Assembly (NCBI RefSeq): GCF_025685655.1
Contig: NZ_JAGSYG010000003.1
Coordinates: 744,001-808,000 of the forward strand
Reading direction: 5' to 3'
DNA: 64,000 bases
Origin: Acidicapsa ligni
GTDB lineage: Bacteria > Acidobacteriota > Terriglobia > Terriglobales > Acidobacteriaceae
Below are positions 17,367-24,599 of the stretch, one piece after another (position 1 is the first letter of the stretch; each line of letters begins with the position of its first letter). The notes under the pieces are model-generated. The model was not told the origin of the DNA, searched no databases, and worked only from the letters and a program-made list of their open reading frames with translations. Position numbers and translations under genes: made by a program.

Positions 17367-17738
17367 ATGTCCCCAGAAATCACCATCGCTGAAGATGAAA
17401 TCGGCCGGGTTCGCAGATGCGCGTTGGCGCTCCCCGGCACCTCAGAAAAACTCTCCCACGGCGAGCCCACCTTTTTTGTTCAAAAACGCGTTTTCGTAAT
17501 GGTGGCCAACAACCATCACAGCGATGGCCACACCGCCATCTGGATTCCAGCGATACGCGGCGCTCAGGAAGCAATGATTGCCGAGGCTCCCGGAACATAC
17601 TTCAAGCCTCCGTATGTCGGAGTCAAAGGTTGGGTAGGGGTTGAACTACCCAAGGTCAGCGACGAAGTCCTCGGTGAACTTATTCGTCGAGCCTGGCGGT
17701 TGACCGCACCAAGAGCACTGCTGCGCGCTAACCCCTGA
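17367..17738 (+). CDS. MmcQ/YjbR-family protein
   Basis: 123 residues, full length for the YjbR/MmcQ fold: 'VRRCALALPGTSEKLSHGEPTFFVQKRVFVMVANNHHSDGHTAIWIP', then 'YFKPPYVGVKGWVGVELPKVSDEVLGELIRRAWRLTAP'. The family has a CyaY-like alpha/beta fold and is often described as DNA-binding. Its biochemical role is unknown. It starts 12 bases after the permease stop and could be transcribed with the transporter, but YjbR genes travel widely, so a functional link is weak. Confidence 0.85.
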   Translation: MSPEITIAEDEIGRVRRCALALPGTSEKLSHGEPTFFVQKRVFVMVANNHHSDGHTAIWIPAIRGAQEAMIAEAPGTYFKPPYVGVKGWVGVELPKVSDEVLGELIRRAWRLTAPRALLRANP

Positions 17739-17760
17739 TTCCGCAAAAACAGGCCGGTGC

Positions 17761-17784
17761 TATAATTTGAGACCGGACGGTTTC
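17761..17784 (+). promoter_or_regulatory. Promoter -10 and TetR-type operator ahead of the tetR gene
   Basis: TATAAT at 17761-17766 is directly followed by GAGACCGGACGGTTTC (17769-17784), a near-perfect 16-base palindrome (GARACC-N4-GGTYTC), 24 bases ahead of the regulator's ATG. The position just downstream of the -10 box fits autorepression. Confidence 0.6.
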
Positions 17785-17807
17785 TTCTACTGTCCGCAGG
17801 TCTGATT

Positions 17808-18464
17808 ATGAATACAGTTAAGTCCAAAGGCGAGGAAACCCGCCAGCGCATCATCGCTGAAGCCGCTCCCCTCTTCAATAAACGCGGCTACGAAGGCTGC
17901 TCCATCCAGGACATCATGAGCGCGACCGGTCTTGAAAAGGGCGGCATCTACCGCCATTTCGAGAGCAAAGAAGAGCTGGCCGCCGAGGCATTCGACTACG
18001 CCTGGACCTACGCCACAGCCAAGCGGCGTCAGAATCTGGATATGATTCCCGACCAGGTCGATCGCATCAAGCAACATGTCGCCAACTTCACAACTCGAAG
18101 TGGCATGCCCGGCGGATGTCCGCTGCTCAATACCGCCGTCGACTCCGATAATGGCAACCCGGTTCTGCGCGAACGAGTCTGCAAGGCGCTTCGCAACTGG
18201 CAATCGTTTTTGCAAAACGTCCTCGCGGAAGGCATTCTGGCCGGGACAGTTCGTGCAGACGTGAATCCTGCACAAGTTGCAAACCACATCATCGGCGCAC
18301 TGGAAGGCGCGATGCTCATCAGTCGAATCGAGCACAACGATCAGGCATTGCACCATACGGTTGAATATCTGAACCGGTATCTCGAATCGGAAGTCCGCCA
18401 ATCGCAAACGAAACCTGCCCGCAAAACAAAGAACTCAACCAATGAGATGCCTCTGCTTTTCTAA
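17808..18464 (+). CDS. TetR/AcrR-family transcriptional regulator
   Basis: 218 residues. The N-terminal helix-turn-helix is classic: 'TRQRIIAEAAPLFNKRGYEGCSIQDIMSATGLEKGGIYRHFESKEELAAEAF' (10-62). The ligand-binding C-terminal half contains 'GGCPLLNTAVDSDNG..VLRERV', a segment seen in the YxaF/LmrA-like TetR C-terminal group. It precedes an MFS drug exporter on the same strand by 115 bases. Palindromes of the same GACC-N4-GGTC type occur in front of both genes, so it probably represses itself and the exporter. Inducer unknown. Confidence 0.9.
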   Translation: MNTVKSKGEETRQRIIAEAAPLFNKRGYEGCSIQDIMSATGLEKGGIYRHFESKEELAAEAFDYAWTYATAKRRQNLDMIPDQVDRIKQHVANFTTRSGMPGGCPLLNTAVDSDNGNPVLRERVCKALRNWQSFLQNVLAEGILAGTVRADVNPAQVANHIIGALEGAMLISRIEHNDQALHHTVEYLNRYLESEVRQSQTKPARKTKNSTNEMPLLF

Positions 18465-18483
18465 TCTCTCGTAGGCTATTGCC

Positions 18484-18538
18484 TCACCGGTGACATTTCA
18501 CCCTTTCTTTTCTTGCATCTTATTGCGACCAATTGGTC
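18484..18538 (+). promoter_or_regulatory. Candidate operators ahead of the MFS exporter
   Basis: Two palindromes lie in the 115-base gap: TCACCGGTGA (18484-18493, perfect) and GACCAATTGGTC (18527-18538, perfect 12-mer inside GCGACC-AATT-GGTCTC). The second shares the GnGACC-N4-GGTYTC layout with the site before the tetR gene. They end 41 bases before the exporter's start. Confidence 0.5.
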
Positions 18539-18579
18539 TCAAATAATGAGCAGCTTCAAGCAAAAGGAATTGTCGCTTC

Positions 18580-20214
18580 ATGGCCGCAGCCAATGTACTT
18601 CCGGCACCACAATCCGGCGTTTCAGGCATAGTGTCAAGAGCCAGAAAGCCTATCAATCCGTGGGTTGTAGCGCTGACGGTAACGCTGGCTACGTTCATGG
18701 AACTCCTCGATACTTCAATCGCGAACGTCTCGCTACCCTACATTGCTGGAGGCCTCGGCCGCAGCTTTGACGAGGTAACCTGGATCCTGACGACATACCT
18801 TGTGGCGAACGCGGTCATCCTGCCGATGAGCGCGTTCTTCAGCCGTGTCTTCGGGCGAAAAAATTACTACATGGGCTGCGTCGCGCTGTTCACCATCACT
18901 TCGCTATTTTGCGGACTGGCGCCCAGCCTGGGAGTGCTGCTGATCAGCCGCGTACTCCAGGGAATTGGCGGCGGCGGGCTGGCACCGGTCGAGCAATCGA
19001 TCCTGGTTGACACTTTTTCGCCAGCGAAACGAGCCTCAGCTTTTGCACTTTATACCATCGCAATTGTGACCGCCCCGGCTATTGGTCCCGTGCTCGGCGG
19101 CTGGATCACGGATAACTACAACTGGCGCTGGGTGTTTCTGATCAATCTGCCCATCGGAATCCTCTCACTATTTCTGACCAGCCGCTTCGTGCACGACCCA
19201 CCGGCTTTTGAGGCCGAGCGTAAGAAGGCGCGCGAATCCGGTGGTCTGCGCATCGATACAATCGGCATTCTGCTGGTTGGAGTTGGCTCAGCAACATTGG
19301 AGCTTTTCCTGGATCGCGGCCAGATCGACGACTGGTTTGGCAGTCCGTTCATTTCGTGGATGTTCGCCATCTCGATCGCCTGCTGGGCTCTCGCCATCTA
19401 TTGGGAGCTGACGCATGACGATCCAATCATCGACCTGCGCCTGCTGGCCAATCGGAACTTCGCCATCGCGACAGCGTTCTACTTCATCTTCGGTGTGGGA
19501 CTGTTCGCCACCACAACGATGATCCCGCAGATTTTGCAATCGCTTTACGGCTATCGGGCAATCGATGCCGGATTGGTCCTTGGACCGGGAGCCTTTGTAA
19601 TTACGCTGCTCGCTCCGGTAGGTGCCCAGTTGATTCAGCGTGGGCTTGTCCGTCCCAAAGTGCTGCTCATCTTCAGCCTGCTGGTCGTGACCGGCGCGAT
19701 GATGAACTACAGCGGGTTTACCTTGCAGACGGACTACAATCACTACGCCCTGGCACGCTGCCTGCAAGGATTTGGCTATGCCTTCTTTTTCGTGCCGATT
19801 TCGGTAATCGCCTACTCTCAGCTCAGGCCAGACCAGAACAATCGCGCATCGAGTCTCACTAACCTCTTCCGCAACTGGGGCGGCAGCTTTGGCATCGCGC
19901 TGGTCACTGCCCTTAGCGAGCGTCGTCAGAACTTCCACCAGTCCGTTGTCGGCGGCAATCTGCCTGGCTCTAACGGCAGCCTGCAGCAGTCGGTGAAATC
20001 AATGTCCGCTTACCTTGCGGCCCACGGTTACTCCACGGCAGATTCGACGCGCGCAGCCTACCTTCACTACTACACCGAGTTGGGCAACCAGACGCGACTG
20101 CTCGGCTTTATGGACTGCTTCCGCGTGATCGGCTGGCTGACGTTTGCAATGATTCCGGTAGCGCTTTGCATCCGTGCCTTTAAGGTCGGAGGCAAGGCTC
20201 CGGCTGGGCACTAA
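18580..20214 (+). CDS. DHA2-family MFS multidrug exporter (EmrB/QacA type)
   Basis: 544 residues, 14 hydrophobic helices expected for DHA2. Hallmarks: 'ALTVTLATFMELLDTSIANVSLPYIAGGL' in helix 1 (motif D1), 'LTTYLVANAVILPMSAFFSRVFGRKNYYM' with motif A, and motif C in helix 5 ('ALYTIAIVTAPAIGPVLGGWITDNYNWRWVFLINLPIG'). The family exports hydrophobic drugs and cations by proton antiport, usually with an EmrA-like adaptor and an outer-membrane channel. No adaptor is adjacent here, although an orphan membrane-fusion protein (35157) and a TolC-family gene (27928) are further along. Probably under control of the TetR gene upstream. Confidence 0.93.
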   Translation: MAAANVLPAPQSGVSGIVSRARKPINPWVVALTVTLATFMELLDTSIANVSLPYIAGGLGRSFDEVTWILTTYLVANAVILPMSAFFSRVFGRKNYYMGCVALFTITSLFCGLAPSLGVLLISRVLQGIGGGGLAPVEQSILVDTFSPAKRASAFALYTIAIVTAPAIGPVLGGWITDNYNWRWVFLINLPIGILSLFLTSRFVHDPPAFEAERKKARESGGLRIDTIGILLVGVGSATLELFLDRGQIDDWFGSPFISWMFAISIACWALAIYWELTHDDPIIDLRLLANRNFAIATAFYFIFGVGLFATTTMIPQILQSLYGYRAIDAGLVLGPGAFVITLLAPVGAQLIQRGLVRPKVLLIFSLLVVTGAMMNYSGFTLQTDYNHYALARCLQGFGYAFFFVPISVIAYSQLRPDQNNRASSLTNLFRNWGGSFGIALVTALSERRQNFHQSVVGGNLPGSNGSLQQSVKSMSAYLAAHGYSTADSTRAAYLHYYTELGNQTRLLGFMDCFRVIGWLTFAMIPVALCIRAFKVGGKAPAGH

Positions 20215-20257
20215 GTTCGACATCGCTGTTCGACATCGCGAAGCTGGCGTATTTTTG

Positions 20258-20331
20258 ATTCGAGAAAGTCTTCCACGCATCCAAGGAAGGACTCACCCAA
20301 ATTTCCAGGACCAGGAAAGACTTTCTCGAAT
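20258..20331 (+). promoter_or_regulatory. 15-bp inverted repeat occluding a start codon
   Basis: ATTCGAGAAAGTCTT (20258-20272) is perfectly complementary to AAGACTTTCTCGAAT (20317-20331), with 44 bases between. The right arm runs through the A and T of the ATG at 20330, and the purine-rich candidate ribosome-binding site (CAGGACCAGGAAAG) abuts or enters the stem. If transcribed, the fold would hide the initiation region of the following DinB gene. Confidence 0.55.
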
Positions 20332-20824
20332 GACTACTGAACTCTCCAATGAACAGATTTTTGTCAAAACAGCCATCACCGCCTGGGAACAATGGGCGGC
20401 CCGTGCGACAAAGTTTTTCAATTCCTTAAGCGATGAGCAGATGCTGCAGGAGATCGCACCCGGCAAGAACCGCGCCATCTACCTGTTCGGCCATCTTCTC
20501 GTTGTGGATGACGCGATCATTCCACAGTTACGCCTGGGCGAGGCTCGTTTCGAATCCTTACGTGAAACGTTTGTGAAGCAGCCTGATGGCGCAGTTACCG
20601 ATCTGCCTTCCATCGGGGAGCTGCGTCAGGGCTGGAAAGATACGCACGCTGAACTGACTGAGCTGCTCTCAAAGCTGACACCCTCGGAATGGCTGGAGCG
20701 CCACTCAGCCGTATCCGAAGAAGATTTCGCCAAAGAACCTCATCGCAACCGACTGGCCATTTTGCTGAGCAGAACCAGCCATCTCTCCTACCACGTCGGG
20801 CAATTGCTCCTACTTAAGAAATAA
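20330..20824 (+). CDS. DinB-family protein
   Basis: 164 residues from the ATG at 20330; the frame is open to 20174, but the extra residues are unlike the family and start inside the exporter gene. 'AITAWEQWAARATKFFNSLSDEQMLQEIAPGKNRAIYLFGHLLVVDDAIIPQL' gives the first helix pair with metal-ligand His, and 'LSRTSHLSYHVGQLLLLKK' is the closing H-x3-H helix. This is the metal-binding four-helix DinB/YfiT fold, commonly a thiol-S-transferase or stress protein. An inverted repeat covers its start codon. Confidence 0.85.
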   Translation: MTTELSNEQIFVKTAITAWEQWAARATKFFNSLSDEQMLQEIAPGKNRAIYLFGHLLVVDDAIIPQLRLGEARFESLRETFVKQPDGAVTDLPSIGELRQGWKDTHAELTELLSKLTPSEWLERHSAVSEEDFAKEPHRNRLAILLSRTSHLSYHVGQLLLLKK

Positions 20825-20860
20825 CTTTAAGTATTAGCCTCAAGCATCTCATTCCAAAAT

Positions 20861-20897
20861 CACAGGCTGTGGACTTTCGATATCGTCCCAGCCTGTG
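20861..20897. terminator. Hairpin between DinB and oxidoreductase genes
   Basis: CACAGGCTG (20861-20869) pairs with CAGCCTGTG (20889-20897), 9 bp, across a 19-base loop and followed by GAAAATC. It may be a weak terminator for the DinB gene or a regulator site before the oxidoreductase. Confidence 0.4.
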
Positions 20898-20973
20898 GAA
20901 AATCTACAGACCCATATAAAGCCCGAACTGCTAGACTCGGATGCAAGTTGGAGCAACCGGAGGCAGTGGGCAA

Positions 20974-22029
20974 ATGATTCGTGTGGGGTTGGTTGGATTC
21001 GGCATGGCCGGGAAAGTCTTCCACGCGCCAATGATCACAGCAGTCGATGGACTGGAGCTGGCAGCAGTCGTTGAGCGGCATACCCGCAACGCCGAGCTGA
21101 TGTATCCCGACATCACAACCTACACATCCCTCGAAGCCATGCTGGCCGACACCACGCTTGAGCTGATCGTCGTCGCCACCCCCAATACGCTTCACGTTCC
21201 TCAGGCCCACGAAGCACTCGCCGCAGGCCGACATGTCGTAGTGGACAAGCCGGTTGGGATTACTCCCGCAGAAATCGCCGATCTCATCGCCCATGCGAAA
21301 GAGGTCGGAAGATACGTCATGCCATACCATAACCGTCGCTGGGACAACGGTTTCCGGACACTTAAGAAGCTTTTACATGAAGAGAGACTGGGCGAGATTG
21401 TCTCTTTTGAAGCCACCTTCGATCGCTGGCGTCCACTTCCCCGAGGAAGTGCCTGGCGTGAGACCGCTGGGCCCGGAAGTGGCATTCTGTTAGACCTTGG
21501 AACTCACCTTGTAGATGAAGCTCTACAGTTATTTGGCCTGCCCCTCTCTGTCAGTGCCGAGGTAATCTGTGAACGCCCCTGGGCTGTGGCCAATGACTCA
21601 TTCACAGTTCGCCTGAGATATTCGCACATGACGGCGACGCTGACAGCGAATTGCCTGGCAGCGATGCCCCGGCCACATTACAACGTGCGTGGAACCAGGG
21701 GTGGATATCTGAAATGGGGGCTGGATCCCCAGGAAGCACGGCTGAAGGAAATCTTCCGTATCGAGGAACCGGGCTGGGGCGTAGAACCATCCTCGGGCTG
21801 GGGCACTCTGGCCATCGATGTGGATGGCAACATGGTCAGCCAGCCGATCGAACCGATTCCCGGGGACTACAGGCTGTACTACTCCGGAGCGCGCGATGCA
21901 ATTATCGGCAAAGCAGCCCCGCCAGTGGAGGCAATCGACGCTCTTCGCGCAGCTAAAGTTCTGGATTGGGCCGAACAAAGCTCGACGGAACATCGCGAGA
22001 TTGTCTGCGATTGGGAGTCAACCAACTAG
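20974..22029 (+). CDS. Gfo/Idh/MocA-family NAD(P)-dependent oxidoreductase
   Basis: 351 residues from the ATG at 20974, chosen because GGAGG lies 10 bases upstream and the Rossmann strand begins at once (MIRVGLVGFGMAGKVFHAPMI, the GxGxxG variant GFGMAG). The catalytic-site signature 'VVVDKPVGITPAEIADLIAHAKEVGRYVMPYHNRRWDNGFRTLKKLL' includes the EKP-like DKP lysine and the N-R-R-W-D motif of the YdgJ/scyllo-inositol dehydrogenase subgroup, and 'GPGSGILLDLGTHLVDEALQLFGLP' supplies the active-site D-x3-H. It probably oxidises or reduces a sugar or inositol derivative; the substrate is not determinable. Confidence 0.93.
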   Translation: MIRVGLVGFGMAGKVFHAPMITAVDGLELAAVVERHTRNAELMYPDITTYTSLEAMLADTTLELIVVATPNTLHVPQAHEALAAGRHVVVDKPVGITPAEIADLIAHAKEVGRYVMPYHNRRWDNGFRTLKKLLHEERLGEIVSFEATFDRWRPLPRGSAWRETAGPGSGILLDLGTHLVDEALQLFGLPLSVSAEVICERPWAVANDSFTVRLRYSHMTATLTANCLAAMPRPHYNVRGTRGGYLKWGLDPQEARLKEIFRIEEPGWGVEPSSGWGTLAIDVDGNMVSQPIEPIPGDYRLYYSGARDAIIGKAAPPVEAIDALRAAKVLDWAEQSSTEHREIVCDWESTN

Positions 22030-22042
22030 ATCGTTCAAACAG

Positions 22043-22093
22043 GCCAAACTTAATAGCCAGGCCCGAGAATCAGACCTGGCTATTAAGTTTGGC
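22043..22093. terminator. Perfect 19-bp stem-loop between convergent genes
   Basis: GCCAAACTTAATAGCCAGG (22043-22061) pairs exactly with its complement at 22075-22093 around a 13-base loop. It lies between the oxidoreductase stop (22029) and the lgt stop (22106). It is a bidirectional terminator or a transcript-stabilising hairpin; no strong T-run follows on either side. Confidence 0.7.
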
Positions 22094-22105
22094 TGTTAAA
22101 TTTGG

Positions 22106-22948
22106 CTAAGCCACTTTGGCGATTCGAGCGGAATCTTCCGGGCTTCGCTTGGCCCTGGATGCGGCGTACCACATTAGGAGCAGACCCGCGGCAACCGACC
22201 CCAGGCTGGCCAACTGCGCATTCGATAACCCAATTATTATCTTAGGATTACGACGAATAAATTCAACCAGAAAGCGAGCTGCTCCAGTCAACAGCAAGTA
22301 CTCTCCGACAATTGCACCTGTCCCAAGCGACCGTCCGGTCTTTTTGCCTGCGCGATGCCAGAGCCACCACGCAATGAGCAGTCCTACGATCAGTTCATAA
22401 ATAGGCGTGGGATGCACACGAACGCCCGGAGGAGTTGGCACGATTCCATCAGGGAAGCCGATAGCCCAGGGGAGATTGCTCGGAATTCCATAGTCGCCAT
22501 CGCCCGAGGTGAAGCAGCCGATGCGGCCCATCGCATACCCGACAGCAGCCGCCGGGGCTGCGAGATCCAGAGTACGAAGACCGCCAAGGCCAGCAGACCG
22601 GCCTTGCAGGATGAGGGCCACGATACCAGCCACCAGGCCACCAAACCAGGCGAATCCTCCTGTGGACCAGAGAACCGACCAGCCATCCAATTGAAACTCC
22701 TGTGGAGAATCAAGCACATGCCAGAGCTTGGCTCCGATGATGCCGGCGACGACGGTCATGGCGACAATGCCCAGAGCGTCCGCGTCGATATGTTCGCGGC
22801 GAAAGCTCAGGTGCATGACGATGGCGCCGCAGACGGTAGCAACCCAGAGCATCAGGCCAAAGGTGGGCACGTTCCACGGACCGACCGGAATCAGTCGACC
22901 GCCAAAGTGAAGAACAAAATGAATTCCAATGTGTATGTAGGGCAGCAT
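22106..22948 (-). CDS. lgt: Prolipoprotein diacylglyceryl transferase family protein
   Basis: 280 residues with seven hydrophobic helices, standard for Lgt. The signature region reads GYAMGRIGCFTSGDGDYG (137-154), containing the essential Arg142 of the GRIGNF motif, and HPTPIYE (179-185) matches the conserved HPSQLYE. Two residues important in E. coli Lgt differ: the His of HGGL is Phe (FAWFGGL, about 102) and the Asn of GRIGN is Cys145, as in the 'GRIGCF' Lgt subgroup. The enzyme moves diacylglycerol from phosphatidylglycerol to the lipobox Cys at the inner membrane. A lipoprotein substrate is encoded at 47236. It diverges from hpt, with a TATACT-like -10 on the minus strand near 22960. Confidence 0.9.
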   Translation of the reverse strand: MLPYIHIGIHFVLHFGGRLIPVGPWNVPTFGLMLWVATVCGAIVMHLSFRREHIDADALGIVAMTVVAGIIGAKLWHVLDSPQEFQLDGWSVLWSTGGFAWFGGLVAGIVALILQGRSAGLGGLRTLDLAAPAAAVGYAMGRIGCFTSGDGDYGIPSNLPWAIGFPDGIVPTPPGVRVHPTPIYELIVGLLIAWWLWHRAGKKTGRSLGTGAIVGEYLLLTGAARFLVEFIRRNPKIIIGLSNAQLASLGSVAAGLLLMWYAASRAKRSPEDSARIAKVA

Positions 22949-23053
22949 CGCTATTCAGAGTATAGACGGGGATCGGCCTGACTCTGTCACGCGTCGACAG
23001 GCAAGATGATCCCGGGTTGGCTACCGGGCGTGTCACGGGTGATACTACTTGAC

Positions 23054-23599
23054 ATGGCTAACCCTACCTACCAGGGCCTTGAGGTCCTCTATACCCGTGA
23101 GCAGATTGCCGAGCGGGTGCGTCAGATTGGTGAGCAGATCACAAAAGATCTTGCCGGAGAAAAGTTGGTCATGGTGGGAGTGCTGAAAGGCGCGGCCCCG
23201 TTTTTAGCTGACCTGGCTCGTGCAGTCACTGTGGACACTACATTCGATTTCGTTGCCGTTTCAAGCTATGGGAAAAGCAACCGCACCTCAGGCGCGGTAA
23301 AGCTCATCAAAGATCTGGACGAGCCGGTTGAGGGCAAGAATGTTCTTGTTGTAGAAGACATACTCGACACCGGTTTGACGCTGACCTATTTGCGCAAAAT
23401 CTTCCTTCAGCACCATCCAAAAAGTTTGAGGATCGCAGCACTGCTCGATAAGCCCTCAAGACGCATCGAAAAGATAGAGGCCGATTATATTGGTTTCTCT
23501 ATCCCGAACCTGTTCGTGGTCGGGTACGGAATGGATTATGCGGAACGCTACCGCAATCTCCCCGATATCTGTCTTATGCCCCCAGGCGCACCGGAATAG
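23054..23599 (+). CDS. hpt: Hypoxanthine phosphoribosyltransferase
   Basis: 181 residues from the ATG at 23054 (MANPTYQGLEVLYTREQIAERV). The upstream in-frame ATG at 23006 would add 16 residues not typical of the family. The PRPP loop is VLVVEDILDTGLT (about 100-112), preceded by 'AVSSYGKSNRTSGAVKLIKDLD' (the flexible SYG loop), and the base-specificity region is 'ADYIGFSIPNLFVVGYGMDYAERYRNLPDI'. It salvages hypoxanthine and guanine to IMP/GMP. The Shine-Dalgarno is weak. It is followed 65 bases later by deoC, another nucleoside-salvage gene. Confidence 0.95.
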   Translation: MANPTYQGLEVLYTREQIAERVRQIGEQITKDLAGEKLVMVGVLKGAAPFLADLARAVTVDTTFDFVAVSSYGKSNRTSGAVKLIKDLDEPVEGKNVLVVEDILDTGLTLTYLRKIFLQHHPKSLRIAALLDKPSRRIEKIEADYIGFSIPNLFVVGYGMDYAERYRNLPDICLMPPGAPE

Positions 23600-23664
23600 C
23601 GATATACTCCTGTTCCGGTGCGAAGAATAACCTCAGGCAAGCTGGAACCCCAGGAGTATCAAAG

Positions 23665-24435
23665 ATGTCTACCTTGACCCAAATGACCGATCCCCTCGTC
23701 CGGGATATTGATCTCGATTTTGATAACGGCTACTTTGACGCCGCAGGTTTTGCCGCGGAAGCATTGTCTGGCCCACTTCCCCTGGCTGCGGTGATCGACC
23801 ACACACTGCTGAAGCCGGAAGCGACTCGCACTCAGGTTGAAAATCTATGCGACGAAGCCATCCGGTATCGCTTCGCCTGCGCCATGGTGAACCCGGTCTG
23901 GGTTTCGACCGCCGCTTCCCTGCTCGCTGGAACCGGCGTTCCCGTCGGAGTGGTTATCGGCTTCCCGTTAGGTGCAACGCTTGCTTCAACCCTGCGCCAT
24001 GAGGCAGCGTCCCTGGCTCGGCTCGGTGCGAAAGAGCTGGACATGGTCATCTCCATTGGGCAGTTGAAGAGCGGTGAACATGCTGCCGTCGAGCGAACGA
24101 TCAGAGGAGTAGCCGAGGTCGTCCACGATCATGGAGCGCTGCTCAAGGTCATTTTGGAAACATGCCTTCTCTCGGTTGAAGAAAAGCTTCGCGCTTCGGA
24201 GATTGCCATCCAGGCGGGCACAGATTTTCTCAAGACCTCTACCGGCTTCTCTACCGGCGGAGCAACCGCGGCCGACGTAGCTCTGCTGCGTGGAGTCGCC
24301 GGTGCGCGATCCGGAGTGAAAGCCTCAGGCGGCATTCGTACGCTGGCCGATGTCCGCACCATGCTTGAAGCAGGAGCCAACCGTATCGGAGCATCCGCCT
24401 CTGTGGCTATCGTCCGCGAATTGGGCGCCGAATAG
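23665..24435 (+). CDS. deoC: Deoxyribose-phosphate aldolase
   Basis: 256 residues; class I aldolase barrel. 'VIDHTLLKPEATRTQVENLCDEA' begins the barrel, the Schiff-base Lys is in 'TDFLKTSTGFSTGGAT', and the assisting Lys is in 'GVKASGGIRTLADV'. The Asp of 'KELDMVISIGQLKSG' is also conserved. It splits 2-deoxyribose 5-phosphate to glyceraldehyde 3-phosphate and acetaldehyde in deoxynucleoside catabolism. A 40-residue N-terminal extension (from MSTLTQMTDP) precedes the barrel. RBS CAGGAGTATC. Likely co-transcribed with hpt. Confidence 0.96.
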   Translation: MSTLTQMTDPLVRDIDLDFDNGYFDAAGFAAEALSGPLPLAAVIDHTLLKPEATRTQVENLCDEAIRYRFACAMVNPVWVSTAASLLAGTGVPVGVVIGFPLGATLASTLRHEAASLARLGAKELDMVISIGQLKSGEHAAVERTIRGVAEVVHDHGALLKVILETCLLSVEEKLRASEIAIQAGTDFLKTSTGFSTGGATAADVALLRGVAGARSGVKASGGIRTLADVRTMLEAGANRIGASASVAIVRELGAE

Positions 24436-24464
24436 CCTCATCGAAATCAGGAACTGTTCCCTGT

Positions 24465-24490
24465 GCCCGGTTTTCGAATTGAAACCGGGC
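24465..24490 (+). terminator. Hairpin after deoC
   Basis: GCCCGGTTT pairs with AAACCGGGC (9 bp, 8-base loop), 30 bases after the deoC stop. It is followed by GCAACC rather than a T-run, so termination strength is uncertain. Confidence 0.6.
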
Positions 24491-24502
24491 GCAACCTTGT
24501 GC

Positions 24503-24552
24503 GAACCACGCAGATGTAAACCACAAACGTGCAAACCACGAACATACAAACC
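24503..24552. repeat. Three 15-base tandem repeats
   Basis: Units GAACCACGCAGATGT, AAACCACAAACGTGC and AAACCACGAACATAC follow one another directly, then a partial AAACC. They lie 50-100 bases before the phosphatase start and may be a decayed microsatellite or an iterated regulator site. Confidence 0.6.
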
Positions 24553-24599
24553 CAGAAGTCGAATCTATCTTCGACCACATTCCGATACAATCACACCCA

